From Bacteroidia bacterium (GTDB lineage Bacteria; Bacteroidota; Bacteroidia; B-17B0; Aurantibacillaceae): a stretch of DNA of 64,000 bases. A program made the position numbers and the translations under genes. Below the pieces are notes generated by a model. That model was not told the DNA's origin, made no database searches, and worked only from the letters and a program-made list of their open reading frames with translations. The DNA is taken from assembly GCA_016787785.1 (NCBI GenBank), contig JAEUTO010000005.1, forward strand, positions 434,001 to 498,000. Direction: 5' to 3'. The stretch's first letter is position 1; every line of letters starts with the position of its first letter. Shown here in pieces: positions 34,136 to 44,400 of the stretch.

Positions 34136-35126
34136 TTTTAAGATCGTTCTTAGCAGGACCGATAGTATTGGTGATGTTGTATTAACATTGCCAATGGCAG
34201 GTTTTATAAAGAAAAATTTCCCTCATTGTAAAATATTTTTTTTAGGAAGAAATTATACCAAAGATGTTATTGCTTTGAGTGAACATGTTGACGGATTTAT
34301 TAATTATGATGAAATAGAAAAATTATCTTCACAAGAGCAAGTAGCATATTTAAAAGAATTTTCTGCAGATGTTTTTGTGCATGTGTTTCCAAAAAAAGAA
34401 ATTGCCACATTGGTAAAAAAAGTAGGGATTCCTACGAGAGTTGGCACCACTAACCGTATTTATCATTGGTTAAATTGTAATAAATTAATTAAGCTCTCAA
34501 GAAAAAATTCCGAGTTACACGAATCGCAATTAAATTTTAAATTACTTGAGTTTTTAAATGTAAACACTTCTATTGCGTTAAAAGAAGTTTCTGGTTATTA
34601 CGGATTTTCGAGAATTCCTGTTTTAAACGAAGAGTTTAAAAAAATAATAGACCCTACTAAAATAAATATTATCCTTCACCCAAAAAGTAAAGGCAGTGCC
34701 ATAGAGTGGGGTATAGATAATTTTGAAAAATTGGTAACACTTTTGCCAACTCATAAATATAAAATATTTGTGAGCGGCACCGAACCGGAAGCGAAACTAA
34801 TGCCCGAATTTTTAAAGAATAAGAATATAACAGATCTTACCGGGAAATTATCATTACAGCAATTTATTGCCTTTATTTATTCTTGTAATGCTTTGGTTGC
34901 TGCAAGTACAGGCCCTTTGCATATTGCAGCAGCTTTAAATAAAAAAGCAATTGGTTTGTTCGTTCCAAAAAGACCAATACATCCCGGCAGATGGATGCCT
35001 GTTGGAAAAGATGCGCATTTTGTGGTTTTTGATAAAGCATGTGCTAATTGTAAAAGTGGAAAAGATTGTGATTGTATGAGCAAAATTAATCCAAAACAAA
35101 TTGTAGATTTATTGGAACAAAAATGA
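34113..35126 (+). CDS. glycosyltransferase family 9 (heptosyltransferase-like), start codon uncertain
   Basis: The protein has about 337 residues if started here. The GT9 N-terminal motif KIVLSRTDSIGDVVLTLPMA is encoded from 34140, but no ATG, GTG, TTG or CTG precedes it before the in-frame stop at 34101. The first ordinary start is TTG 34188, which would cut away SRTDSIGD. I therefore place the start at one of the ATC codons (34107, 34113 or 34116). Further motifs are IILHPKSKGSAIEWG, FVSGTEPEA and CNALVAASTGPLHIAAAL (donor site). A Cys-rich tail (CANCKSGKDCDCM) is also present. It likely adds heptose or a related sugar to the LPS core. It overlaps GT2 and the SDR gene. Confidence 0.75.
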   Translation: MIKKLPDNFKIVLSRTDSIGDVVLTLPMAGFIKKNFPHCKIFFLGRNYTKDVIALSEHVDGFINYDEIEKLSSQEQVAYLKEFSADVFVHVFPKKEIATLVKKVGIPTRVGTTNRIYHWLNCNKLIKLSRKNSELHESQLNFKLLEFLNVNTSIALKEVSGYYGFSRIPVLNEEFKKIIDPTKINIILHPKSKGSAIEWGIDNFEKLVTLLPTHKYKIFVSGTEPEAKLMPEFLKNKNITDLTGKLSLQQFIAFIYSCNALVAASTGPLHIAAALNKKAIGLFVPKRPIHPGRWMPVGKDAHFVVFDKACANCKSGKDCDCMSKINPKQIVDLLEQK

Positions 35127-35920
35127 ACCCATTCAAAGATAAAGTTATATGGATCACCGGCGCTTCTTCAGGTATAGGCGAAGCCTTGGCTTTGCAACTG
35201 GCTAAGAAGGAAGCGCGCTTAATTTTATCGGCAAGAAGAGAAGATGAATTAAATAGGGTAGGCGCACTAACTAAATTACCACAATTAGATCTGATGATCT
35301 TACCATTTGATCTAAGCGATACAAAAAATGCATCGGGCCTAACCGCCCAGATAATGAATAAATTTGGTCGCATAGATATATTAATAAATAACGGCGGCTA
35401 CAGCCAGCGTTCAGAAGCGATAGAAACGCCGCTTGAGATCGATCGCCAGTTAATGGAAGTAAATTATTTTTCTTATGTGGCATTAACAAAAGCTGTTTTG
35501 CCTTATATGAAACGTCAAAAAAGCGGACACATAATAGCAATTAGCAGTATTGCCGGTAAGTTTGGTTTTTATTTACGTTCGTCCTATAGCGCGGCAAAAC
35601 ATGCGCTACACGGTTTTTACGAGTCGTTGAGATTGGAAACAGAAGCGTTTGGCATTAAAACGATGATCGTTTGCCCGGGAAAAATTAAAACTAACGTTTC
35701 GTTTAATGCCGTAACTGCCAGTGGGGCAGCTCACAATAAAATGGATGAAAGTCATGAAAACGCATTAAGTGCTGAGGCTTGCGCCGATCAAATAATTGCC
35801 GGCATATTAAATAATAAAGAGGAAATTTATATTGGGGGTAAAGAAATTTTAATGGTTAAAATAAAACGGTTCTTCCCAAAACTATTTTCAAAACTGATCA
35901 GGAAACAAAGTCCGTATTAA
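35123..35920 (+). CDS. short-chain dehydrogenase/reductase
   Basis: The 265-residue classical SDR has the cofactor loop TGASSGIG (13-20), the structural NNGG (variant of NNAG), catalytic Ser in AISSIAGKFG and YSAAK (Tyr-x3-Lys). ARREDEL after the second strand suggests NADP(H). The overall text, with IVCPGKIKTNVSFNA and a hydrophobic or basic tail, resembles DHRS7-type enzymes. The substrate is unknown. It overlaps the GT9 gene by ATGA, so it is likely cotranslated, but its role in sugar or lipid metabolism is inferred only from that. It converges with lipB across a 7-bp-periodic inverted spacer. Confidence 0.88.
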   Translation: MNPFKDKVIWITGASSGIGEALALQLAKKEARLILSARREDELNRVGALTKLPQLDLMILPFDLSDTKNASGLTAQIMNKFGRIDILINNGGYSQRSEAIETPLEIDRQLMEVNYFSYVALTKAVLPYMKRQKSGHIIAISSIAGKFGFYLRSSYSAAKHALHGFYESLRLETEAFGIKTMIVCPGKIKTNVSFNAVTASGAAHNKMDESHENALSAEACADQIIAGILNNKEEIYIGGKEILMVKIKRFFPKLFSKLIRKQSPY

Positions 35921-35987
35921 ATTTGATAAAAAGAAGAATGATTTATGATAAAAGAATCATGTGTCATTTATCTTGTATCTTTTGTCA
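35918..35987. terminator. heptad (7-bp) inverted array at convergent SDR/lipB ends
   Basis: Between, and including, the two stop codons the text divides into units in one phase: TAAATTT, GATAAAA, AGAAGAA, TGATTTA, TGATAAA, AGAATCA, TGTGTCA, TTTATCT, TGTATCT, TTTGTCA. The two halves are roughly complementary; for example TTTGATAAAAAGA near 35922 faces TCTTTTGTCAAA near 35978. TGATTTA and TGATAAA occur also in the murG/murC array. Placed tail-to-tail, it could end both transcripts as a long A/U hairpin. Confidence 0.6.
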
Positions 35988-36692
35988 AATCAATTCTGCC
36001 TCAAACAAATTCGCGAAATTGCTTTTTAATTTTTCTTTTATCTCATTCATATCTACATCGCGTCCAAGTTCTTTGTGAAGACTCGTTACCGCTTTGTCAT
36101 TAATCCCACAGGGAATGATATTCTTAAAATAATCAAGGTCGGCATTTACATTAAAGCCCCAGCCGTGCATGGTTACCCAGCGGCTACAACGCACGCCCAT
36201 GGCGCAAATTTTTCTTGCTTTTAGTTTATCTTCTCCATCCAGCCAAACACCTGTTTCGCCTTTACTGCGCCCGCTTTCAACACCGTAATCTTTTAAAGTA
36301 ATAATAATTGTTTCTTCCAGTAAACGTAAATATTTATGTATGTCGGTAAAAAAATTATCAAGATCTAAAATAGGGTAGGCAACTAATTGTCCGGGGCCGT
36401 GATAAGTAATATCGCCACCGCGGTTTATTTTATAGTAAGTAGAATTTTTTTCGCCCAATTGTTTTTCGTTAAGCAAAAGATTTTTTTCGTCGCCGCTTTT
36501 TCCCAACGTGTAAACGTGAGGGTGCTCAACAAATAATAAATAATTTTTTGTAGGAATTTGTTTTTCTGGTGGAAGGTCGCGGTTAGAAATTTTTTGTTGA
36601 ACCGTTTCGTTAAAGAGCTTTTCCTGGTATTCCCAACAAGCTTTATAATCCATTAAACCCAGATCGCGGAATATGATCTTTTTATTTTGCAA
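35985..36692 (-). CDS. lipB: lipoyl(octanoyl) transferase LipB
   Basis: The 235-residue enzyme transfers octanoyl groups from acyl carrier protein to lipoyl domains of 2-oxoacid dehydrogenases. The signature RGGDITYHGPGQLVAYPI (about 92-109) is intact. The catalytic lysine lies in KARKICAMGVR and the catalytic cysteine in IIPCGINDKAVTSL. GETGVWLDGEDK is typical. It begins 2 bp after the isomerase stop, so both genes are likely on one transcript. LipA is not in the window. Confidence 0.95.
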   Translation of the reverse strand: MQNKKIIFRDLGLMDYKACWEYQEKLFNETVQQKISNRDLPPEKQIPTKNYLLFVEHPHVYTLGKSGDEKNLLLNEKQLGEKNSTYYKINRGGDITYHGPGQLVAYPILDLDNFFTDIHKYLRLLEETIIITLKDYGVESGRSKGETGVWLDGEDKLKARKICAMGVRCSRWVTMHGWGFNVNADLDYFKNIIPCGINDKAVTSLHKELGRDVDMNEIKEKLKSNFANLFEAELI

Positions 36693-36694
36693 AA

Positions 36695-37675
36695 CTAAAA
36701 TTTTGCGAGTTCACTTTTTAAATGATCGATAACATTTACCTCAACAGGGTCGATGCCTCTTAACTCTGCAACATAGCAGCTTATCCAATCACCGATATTT
36801 ATAAGGTACAAGAATTGTTCTAATTTACTTTCACCTTTTGCGTTAATATCAATAACACCAGCCGAATACTTTTCAAAGATCGGTTTACAAACGTCATAGC
36901 GTTTTTTTGTGCGCGCGTAATCAAAAGAAGTATGGAAAGTAACAACAACTAGATTATCGTTCTTTGTTGTCCAGCCAACCAGTTCGTTATGATTCATCTC
37001 CGGAAAAACGTGATGCCAGCATAACATTTTGCTATTTTCATTTATTTGTTGGCGGAACCTAACAACTGCACCTTCGCATGTGCCTAAAGTATAGATCACA
37101 CAAATTTTATTTACCAGTTTGCCTGCAATTTTTTGTGCTTCTGTTTTAATGGCGATAAGTTCTTTATCTAATAAAGCAATGGCGTTTTCGAGGTCAGTAA
37201 ACAATTTTTTATCGGCAAAACCTTTTGCAACTAAAATTTTTATTAACTGTACCAATGAATAGCCAATGCAAGAACGAGGGGGATTTCCGCCCGGAATTTC
37301 AATAAAATCGAATTGATGTTGTTTAGCTAATTCTAAAACCTTTCCACCACTTGTAATACACGCTATTTGTGCTTTTTTTGAAATGGCTTGTTGCATAGCG
37401 CTTAAGGTTTCTTCGGTGTTACCAGAATAACTTGAAACAATAAGCAATGTATTTGAATTTACGAACGCAGGCAAAAAATAATCTTTGTTGATGGTGATCG
37501 GAACAGCACATGAATCTGAAATTAACTCAGAAATGATGGTGCCGCCAATGCCAGAACCACCCAAACCCGTAATAACAATGTTTTGTATATTTTGAGAAGA
37601 AGAAATAATTGCCTTATCGGCAATAGTTTTTGCTTCGGTTAATTGTGTTGTAAAATTTTGTACCAGTGCTTTCAT
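36695..37675 (-). CDS. bifunctional phosphoglucose/phosphomannose isomerase
   Basis: The 326-residue SIS-domain protein has GLGGSGIGGTIISELI (about 35-50), VSSYSGNTEETLSAM and ITSGGKVLELAKQ. The C-terminal half contains FPEMNHNELVGW, which carries the catalytic Glu/His of the PGI/PMI group. It interconverts fructose 6-phosphate with glucose 6-phosphate and mannose 6-phosphate. It also resembles the isomerase domain found in archaea and actinobacteria, which is the usual Bacteroidota annotation. The mannose branch could supply GDP-sugars for the nearby glycosyltransferases, but that is inference. Confidence 0.88.
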   Translation of the reverse strand: MKALVQNFTTQLTEAKTIADKAIISSSQNIQNIVITGLGGSGIGGTIISELISDSCAVPITINKDYFLPAFVNSNTLLIVSSYSGNTEETLSAMQQAISKKAQIACITSGGKVLELAKQHQFDFIEIPGGNPPRSCIGYSLVQLIKILVAKGFADKKLFTDLENAIALLDKELIAIKTEAQKIAGKLVNKICVIYTLGTCEGAVVRFRQQINENSKMLCWHHVFPEMNHNELVGWTTKNDNLVVVTFHTSFDYARTKKRYDVCKPIFEKYSAGVIDINAKGESKLEQFLYLINIGDWISCYVAELRGIDPVEVNVIDHLKSELAKF

Positions 37676-37751
37676 TTTATTAGAATGTAAAAGTAGAAAT
37701 AAAATCTGTAATACTAGTAGCGCACATATTAAGTATAATTAATAAAAATGC

Positions 37752-38312
37752 TTATAATTTTCCTTCGTCGATCAAAATTTTCGCTTTTAAAATTGCTACC
37801 ATACTCAGCGAATCGGTGATTTCGCCATTAATAACCATATCATAGGCTTGTTTAAAAGATACTTTTTTAATTTGCAGATCTTCACTTTCTTCAGGCTCTG
37901 CTTCCGTAAATTCAAGATCTTGTGCTATAAAAAGGATTGCATATTCTGTAGTGGCTGAGTTGCTGGTGTGCATTCTTGCCAGTTCAGTATACTTTTTTGC
38001 AATAATTCCGGTTTCTTCTTTTAGCTCGCGTTTAGCCGAATCTAATGGCTCCTCGCCGAGCGGACCACCCCCCTCAGGAATTTCCCAGCTATATTTGCCT
38101 AATGGATAGCGCCATTGCCCAACCAACCAGGTGTTATACTCGTTATCAATAGGTAAAACACCTATGGCCAAATTTTTAAAAGTCACAACACCATATATAC
38201 CCGGCTTTCCAGCCGGATTAAGGATATCATGCTTCGTAACTTTTATCCAGGGAGTTTCAAATTTTAGTTCGCTGGAAAGCGTTTTCCATGAGTTTTTTTC
38301 TTTTTCGTTCAT
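37752..38312 (-). CDS. Nudix hydrolase, ADP-ribose pyrophosphatase-like
   Basis: The 186-residue protein carries a complete Nudix box GX5EX7REUXEEXGU, starting at the GGGPLGEEPL text and ending RELKEETGI (about 83-105). The upstream text GQWRYPLGKYSWEIPEGG is typical of ADP-sugar pyrophosphatases (NudF-like), which hydrolyse ADP-ribose to AMP and ribose 5-phosphate. No membrane or export signal is seen. It lies 76 bp upstream of the isomerase and may share its transcript. Substrate assignment is by family only. Confidence 0.88.
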   Translation of the reverse strand: MNEKEKNSWKTLSSELKFETPWIKVTKHDILNPAGKPGIYGVVTFKNLAIGVLPIDNEYNTWLVGQWRYPLGKYSWEIPEGGGPLGEEPLDSAKRELKEETGIIAKKYTELARMHTSNSATTEYAILFIAQDLEFTEAEPEESEDLQIKKVSFKQAYDMVINGEITDSLSMVAILKAKILIDEGKL

Positions 38313-38433
38313 TCATCTAAAATTTAGGAATTTCAAATATCAAAGTTTGCACAATCAGATTGTTAATTACGTTGTTATTTGTTGTATATTAGTAACCAAT
38401 TAAGCTTTATTTTCGTAAAATAAGTTAAATTAT

Positions 38434-41400
38434 ATGTATTTGGGTAAGAAAAGATCTATACTTTTTCTGTTTTGTTGTTTTACCGTTCTCGTTTTTAAAG
38501 CGCAAACCCTTTATTGGGTGGGAGGTAGCGGGAATTTCAATGATCAAAATCATTGGAGTTTAACTTCGGGTGGATCCGCTTCAAATATCATTCCTTCAGC
38601 AAATAATGATGTTGTTTTTGATGATAATTCTTCGGCTAATTACGTTAATCCTGTTATTAACTTTGTAGGAGTAAATTTTTGTAAGTCGTTGAAATTCAAT
38701 AATGATTTTGTTAAATATACCGTTACAGGCACAAAATTTACCGAAATAAATATTGGTGGCGATTTTGTGTTAACACATAATGTAAATTTTAAGACTAACT
38801 CTAAATTAAAATTCAGCTCTGCTTCTACGCAATATAAAAATGTAAATTTCAATCAGGATGCTTATGAGGGAGATGTTGAATTTGTAAATGGTAACTGGAA
38901 TTTAAAGAACATAAATATTGACAATGCAAACTCATTAAATTTCACTTCAGGAAATTATAAAATTAATTCTTCATTAATTAAAACCGGAAACTTTTTCTCA
39001 AATACAAATGCAGTAAATTTTGATGTAAAAAACGGAAAGTTAGATGTGAAAGACGTTATTGAAATTGGAAATAACACACATTTTATTTCAGAAAAATTTT
39101 TAATAAAAGCGAAGCAAACAGATCCTTCAAAATATAAAATAGGTCCCTCGGTAAATTTTGGAAACGACTATAAAATTATAAACGCGAGCAGCGCGGCCAA
39201 TGCGGTTTGTAATGCAACCCTTTCATCGGTTGGTATTTCGTGCTCGGGTGTTTGCGATGGTAAGTTGGTCTTGAATATTGATGTTAGTTGTGCGCCCGGC
39301 CCTTATACACTTACCTGGAATAATTTATCTTGTGCATTGCCAACGCTGAATGTAGTGCCCGGACCAGGTTCGTACACAATAAGCAACATGTGCTCTTGCG
39401 CCGATTTTTATGATGTGACCGTTTTTTCAGCAGCAGTGCCTTTAGCATTTTCAAACGCAGTCGCAATTCCCGGCGTGTCTGCTATCAATTTTGTTCCATT
39501 TACTTTTGTTCAACCAACGTGTTTTGGTTTATGTAACGGTTCCATTACTGGTAATATTAGTGGGAGCGTTCCACCATACACTGTTACTTTAAATGGTGTG
39601 CCAGCTAACTCTTTTGCTGTTCCATCTGGCATCAACACTTTTACAAATCTTTGTGCAGGCGTAAATACATTTGTTATTGTTGATACAAAAGGGTGTACGC
39701 GTACATTTACATCCAGTTTAAGTCAACCAGCTGCATTAAGTTCAACGTCGATCACAGCTAGTGTTACCTGTAATGCAGCATGTAACGGTTCTATTTCGTT
39801 GTCTCCAATAAATGGAACAGCGGGATATACTGTGAATTTTAGTCCTGGTGGTACTTTCACCGTGCCAGCCGCAGGCTCAGCGTCGTTAATAAATTTATGT
39901 CCCGGTATAATTTCTTATACAATTACTGATACTAAAAGTTGTACGATAACTTCAAACTTTAATATTACGCAACCAACTGCCATGACCGTAACGCCAACTC
40001 AAACAAACGTTACATGCGGTGGTTTATGTAATGGAACGGCTTCTGTTTTGGTAACAGGTGGAACAGGTCCGATATATAATTATACATGGACACCTGGCCC
40101 AACTGTAAACGCTTCTTCTATTACCAATTTATGTGCCGGAACGCAAACCGTTACCATACGCGATGGAAATAACTGTCTTTTTGCACCTTCACCAGTATTT
40201 ACAATTACATCACCGCCACCAATAACTGTTACGCCAACTTTCTCAAACGTTTCGTGTAACACCGGTTGTAATGGTACAATTACTGCCGTGGCTGCAGGTC
40301 CACCAGGCCCGTTTACTTTTACGTTAATGTCGGCAACTGCTACTCTTACAACATTGCCGCCATGGAATAACGTTTGCGCCGGATCTTATACTATCATAGC
40401 CCAAGCCCCTTCTTTATGTACAGGAACTGCTGTTGTGAATTTGATAGCGCCTCCTGCGTTAAGTATTACTGCCGTAACTCAAAGTATAACCTGTTTTGGG
40501 TTATGTAATGGATCGATCACCGCTACGCCATCCGGTGGAAACGGTGCTCCATTTACATTTACTTTAGCGTCTTCAACTGCAACAGTATTTACTGCCTCAC
40601 CGTATACCAATCTATGTGTTGGAAATTACACTGTGTCTATTAAAGATGCCTCTCTTTGCCCAACTTCTACTGTAGTTACTATTGCACAACCTGCCAGCGT
40701 TACACCAAATATTACTTCAGCAAGTGTAACTTGTAATGCGGCATGCAATGGATCAATAAACGCAGCTCCTTCAGGCCCTCCCGGACCATTTAGCTTTACG
40801 TTGGCTTCTGCAACAGCAACAATTTTTACTGCGCCTCCTTATACAAATTTATGTGCCGGTATTTATACTTTAACTATTGGCTCTGGTGTTTGCTCACAAA
40901 CATTTGCAATAAATATTCAACAACCCAATCCATTAATACCATCTATAGCTACTACATCCATCAGTTGTTTTAATGCATGTAATGGTACACTCGCCGGAAG
41001 TGTATTAGGCGGTACCCCTTTATATAATTTTGTTTGGACAACACCAACAGGAACGGTTGCGGGTGGTGCACTTGCCGGCCAATGTGCAGGTAATTATACA
41101 TTCACAGTTACTGATGCAAATGGTTGTACAGCAAACTCAACAGCAACACTTACACAGCCGCCAGATGTAACTATAACTATTACACCAACACAGCCAACTT
41201 GTTTTGGAAGTTGTAACGGTGTATTATCAGCCGTTGTAGTGGGCGGAACTCCCGGTTATACATTAACATGGTCTAACGGCCCGGTTGGAAATCCTAACAC
41301 CGCTTTATGTGCAGGGAATTATACTTTAGTTGTAGTAGATACGAAAGGGTGTACAAAATCAGCAACTGCCACAATCACATCACCTTCTTCGATCACGCTT

Positions 41401-44400
41401 ACTCAAAACACAACATCCACTTCTTGTGCAGGCGGTAATAACGGCTCGGCAACAATTACCGCAGTAGGTGGTGTAGCACCGTATTCTTTTCAGGTTGGAG
41501 CTACAACAAATACAACAGGGATATTCTCAGGATTATCTGCAGGAGCATATATCTGTAATGTTACCGATGCCAATGGCTGTAGTATCTCAATAAATTTTTC
41601 AATTGGTTCGCCCATTGCTTTATCAGCAGCGATTACGGGAGTGCTCTCAAGTTGTAATGCTTGTACTGGTGCCTCAACAGTAGCTCCTGCAAATGGAACG
41701 CCGGGCTACACTATAGTGTGGACAAATTCTTTAGCGGTTTCAGTTGGAACAAATGTAACAGTAGGTGGTTTATGTCCCGGAAATTATACGGCTACTGTAA
41801 CAGATAGCAAAGGTTGTATAGCCACGGCTACTGCCAACGTTGCTCAAACTGTGAGTGTAACTGTTGCCACTTCTGGTTCTACGATCCAGTGTTTTGGCGG
41901 TCTTACTGCAACCGCAACAGCAAATCCTTTAGGAGGCACGCTACCTTATAGTTATACATGGTCGCCAACCGCACCTACACAAACAACACAGGTAGCAACC
42001 GGATTGGGAGCAGGAACGTATACGGTTTTAGTTGCAGATTTTAATGGTTGTTCTAACACCGCAACTATTTCTTTTGTAAATCCACCGGCAATTGTTGTAG
42101 CGCCTACCCAAACAAATATTAATTGTTTCGGAAATTGCACAGGAGCTATTAATTCAAACGCATCGGGTGGAACAGGATTGTTAACTTATTCATGGAGCCC
42201 AGGATCAATTACAACAACAAATCTTTCGGGGTTATGTATTGGTACATATACTTTAAAAGTAACTGATGCAAATGGTTGTACATTAACACCTGCTCCTTTT
42301 ACAATTACTTCGCAACCGGTTATTGCTGCAACATTTACAACAACAAATCCATCTGCTTGTAATTTAAACAATGGAAGCATTTGTGCCACACCAAGTGGTG
42401 GTAGCGGCGGACCATATACTTTTGCCTGGACTCCTGCCGGTGGTGTGGGCGCTGCAACAAGTTGTTATTCTTCGTTAGGCGCAGGATCTTATTCATTAGT
42501 TATTTCAGATGGCGCTTGCTCTACTACTTTATCTGCTATCTTAACAAACCCAACGGGGCCTACGTTAAATATCAACACACAATCTGTAACCTGTTTTGGT
42601 GCTAACACTGGCGCAGCTACGGTTACAGCCGTTGGAGCTGGTCCATTTACATTTACATGGACACCCGTTGTAGGCTTCACAACTATTGGTAATGTGAGTT
42701 CAGCGAGCGGTTTGTTAACTGGAACCTATAATATTGCCGTAACTAATGTTCCAACAGGTTGTATCACTACACAAACTATAAGTATTGCGCAGCCTGCCAC
42801 TTCAATTACTGTTAACTCTGCGGTTACAAATGCAAAGTGTTTTGCAGCATGTAATGGCTCTATCACCGTTGCAGTATCTGGCGGTACACCAACCTATACA
42901 TTAAACTGGTTGCCGGGTCCTATTACTGGACAAGGAACGCAAACTGTTACAAATTTATGTTTGGGCACTTACACGTTAAATGTTAACGATGCGAACTTAT
43001 GTCCTAGACAGCTTACATTTAATATAACACAACCAACCGCGTTAACTTTAACTACTACACCAAGTAACGTTTTATGTAATGCCGCATGTAATGGAAGTAT
43101 TAACGTAACAGCAAGTGGCGGTACAGGGGTTTCAACGTTTACATGGTTACCGGTTGGAACTTTTACAGGATCTACCAATCAAAATATTTTTAATTTATGT
43201 CCGGGTTCATATACTGTAAATGCAACCGACGCAAATAGTTGCCCAGCAACTACAGTAGTTACAATAACACAACCAACGGCTCTAACTAAGACATTAACTA
43301 TTGTAAATGCCAGTTGTTCTAATTCATGTAATGCCACAGCATCATTAACCGCTGGTGGTGGTGTTCCAACCTATAGTTTTAGTTGGTCGAGCGGACCCGC
43401 AACTACTCCAAGTATTGGAGGTTTATGCGCAGGTAATTATACCGGAACAATTGTAGATGCGAATGGATGTACCACTGCGCAAGGGTTTACAATTACTGCT
43501 CCAAGCGTATTTAACCTTACCTTAACACCAACTAACCCTTTGTGTAATGCCGCATGTACAGGTAGTATCACTACTTTAATGGCGGGAGCGCAAGGAACAG
43601 TGAACTTTAACTGGGTTGCTGCCGGAACGGGACAAAATCCAACAAATTTATGCCCGGGGAATTACACATTAACTGCTACTGATGCCAGTGGCTGCGTTGC
43701 AAGCGGCGTAGCAAATCTTGTTAGCCCGCCTGCATTATTAGCGAACATAACTTCAACAAATCCGTCGTGTAATGGTAACTGTAATGGGATCGCTGTTAGT
43801 ATAGCTGCAAATGGTACGCCGCCGCTAAACTATACCTGGACGCCTGCCGGACCAAACTCTGCAACCTTGAGTAGTTTATGCGCTGGAAATTATACTGTGC
43901 TTGTTAAGGACAATAATAATTGTACGGATGTGCAAACGTTTACACTAACAAATCCTCCTGTTTTAAATGTCAACACTTCAATAGGTCCTGCTACCTGTGG
44001 AGCAACAGCAACACCAAATGGGTCTATTACTGTTATTCCAAGTGGGGGAACGCCAACTTATAGTTATACATGGAGTGCACCAATTGTAAGCACAAGTTCT
44101 GTTGTTTCGGGCTTATCTGCCGGTGTGTATACAGTTGTGGTGACTGATGCAAATAATTGTACAAACACAGTTACTATCCCAGTAAGTAATGCAAACGGAC
44201 CAAGTGCTGCGCCGATCACTTCTTCGAGTATTACATGTTTTGGTAGTTGTACCGGTGCCGCTTCAATTAATCCAGTTGGCATAGTTGGTGGCACGCCAGG
44301 GTATACTGTTTCGTGGATCGTTCCACCATCAACCTCATCGGTGAATCCACAAACAAATTTATGTGCCGGAACTTATTCTGCGCAAATTAAAGATGCTAAT

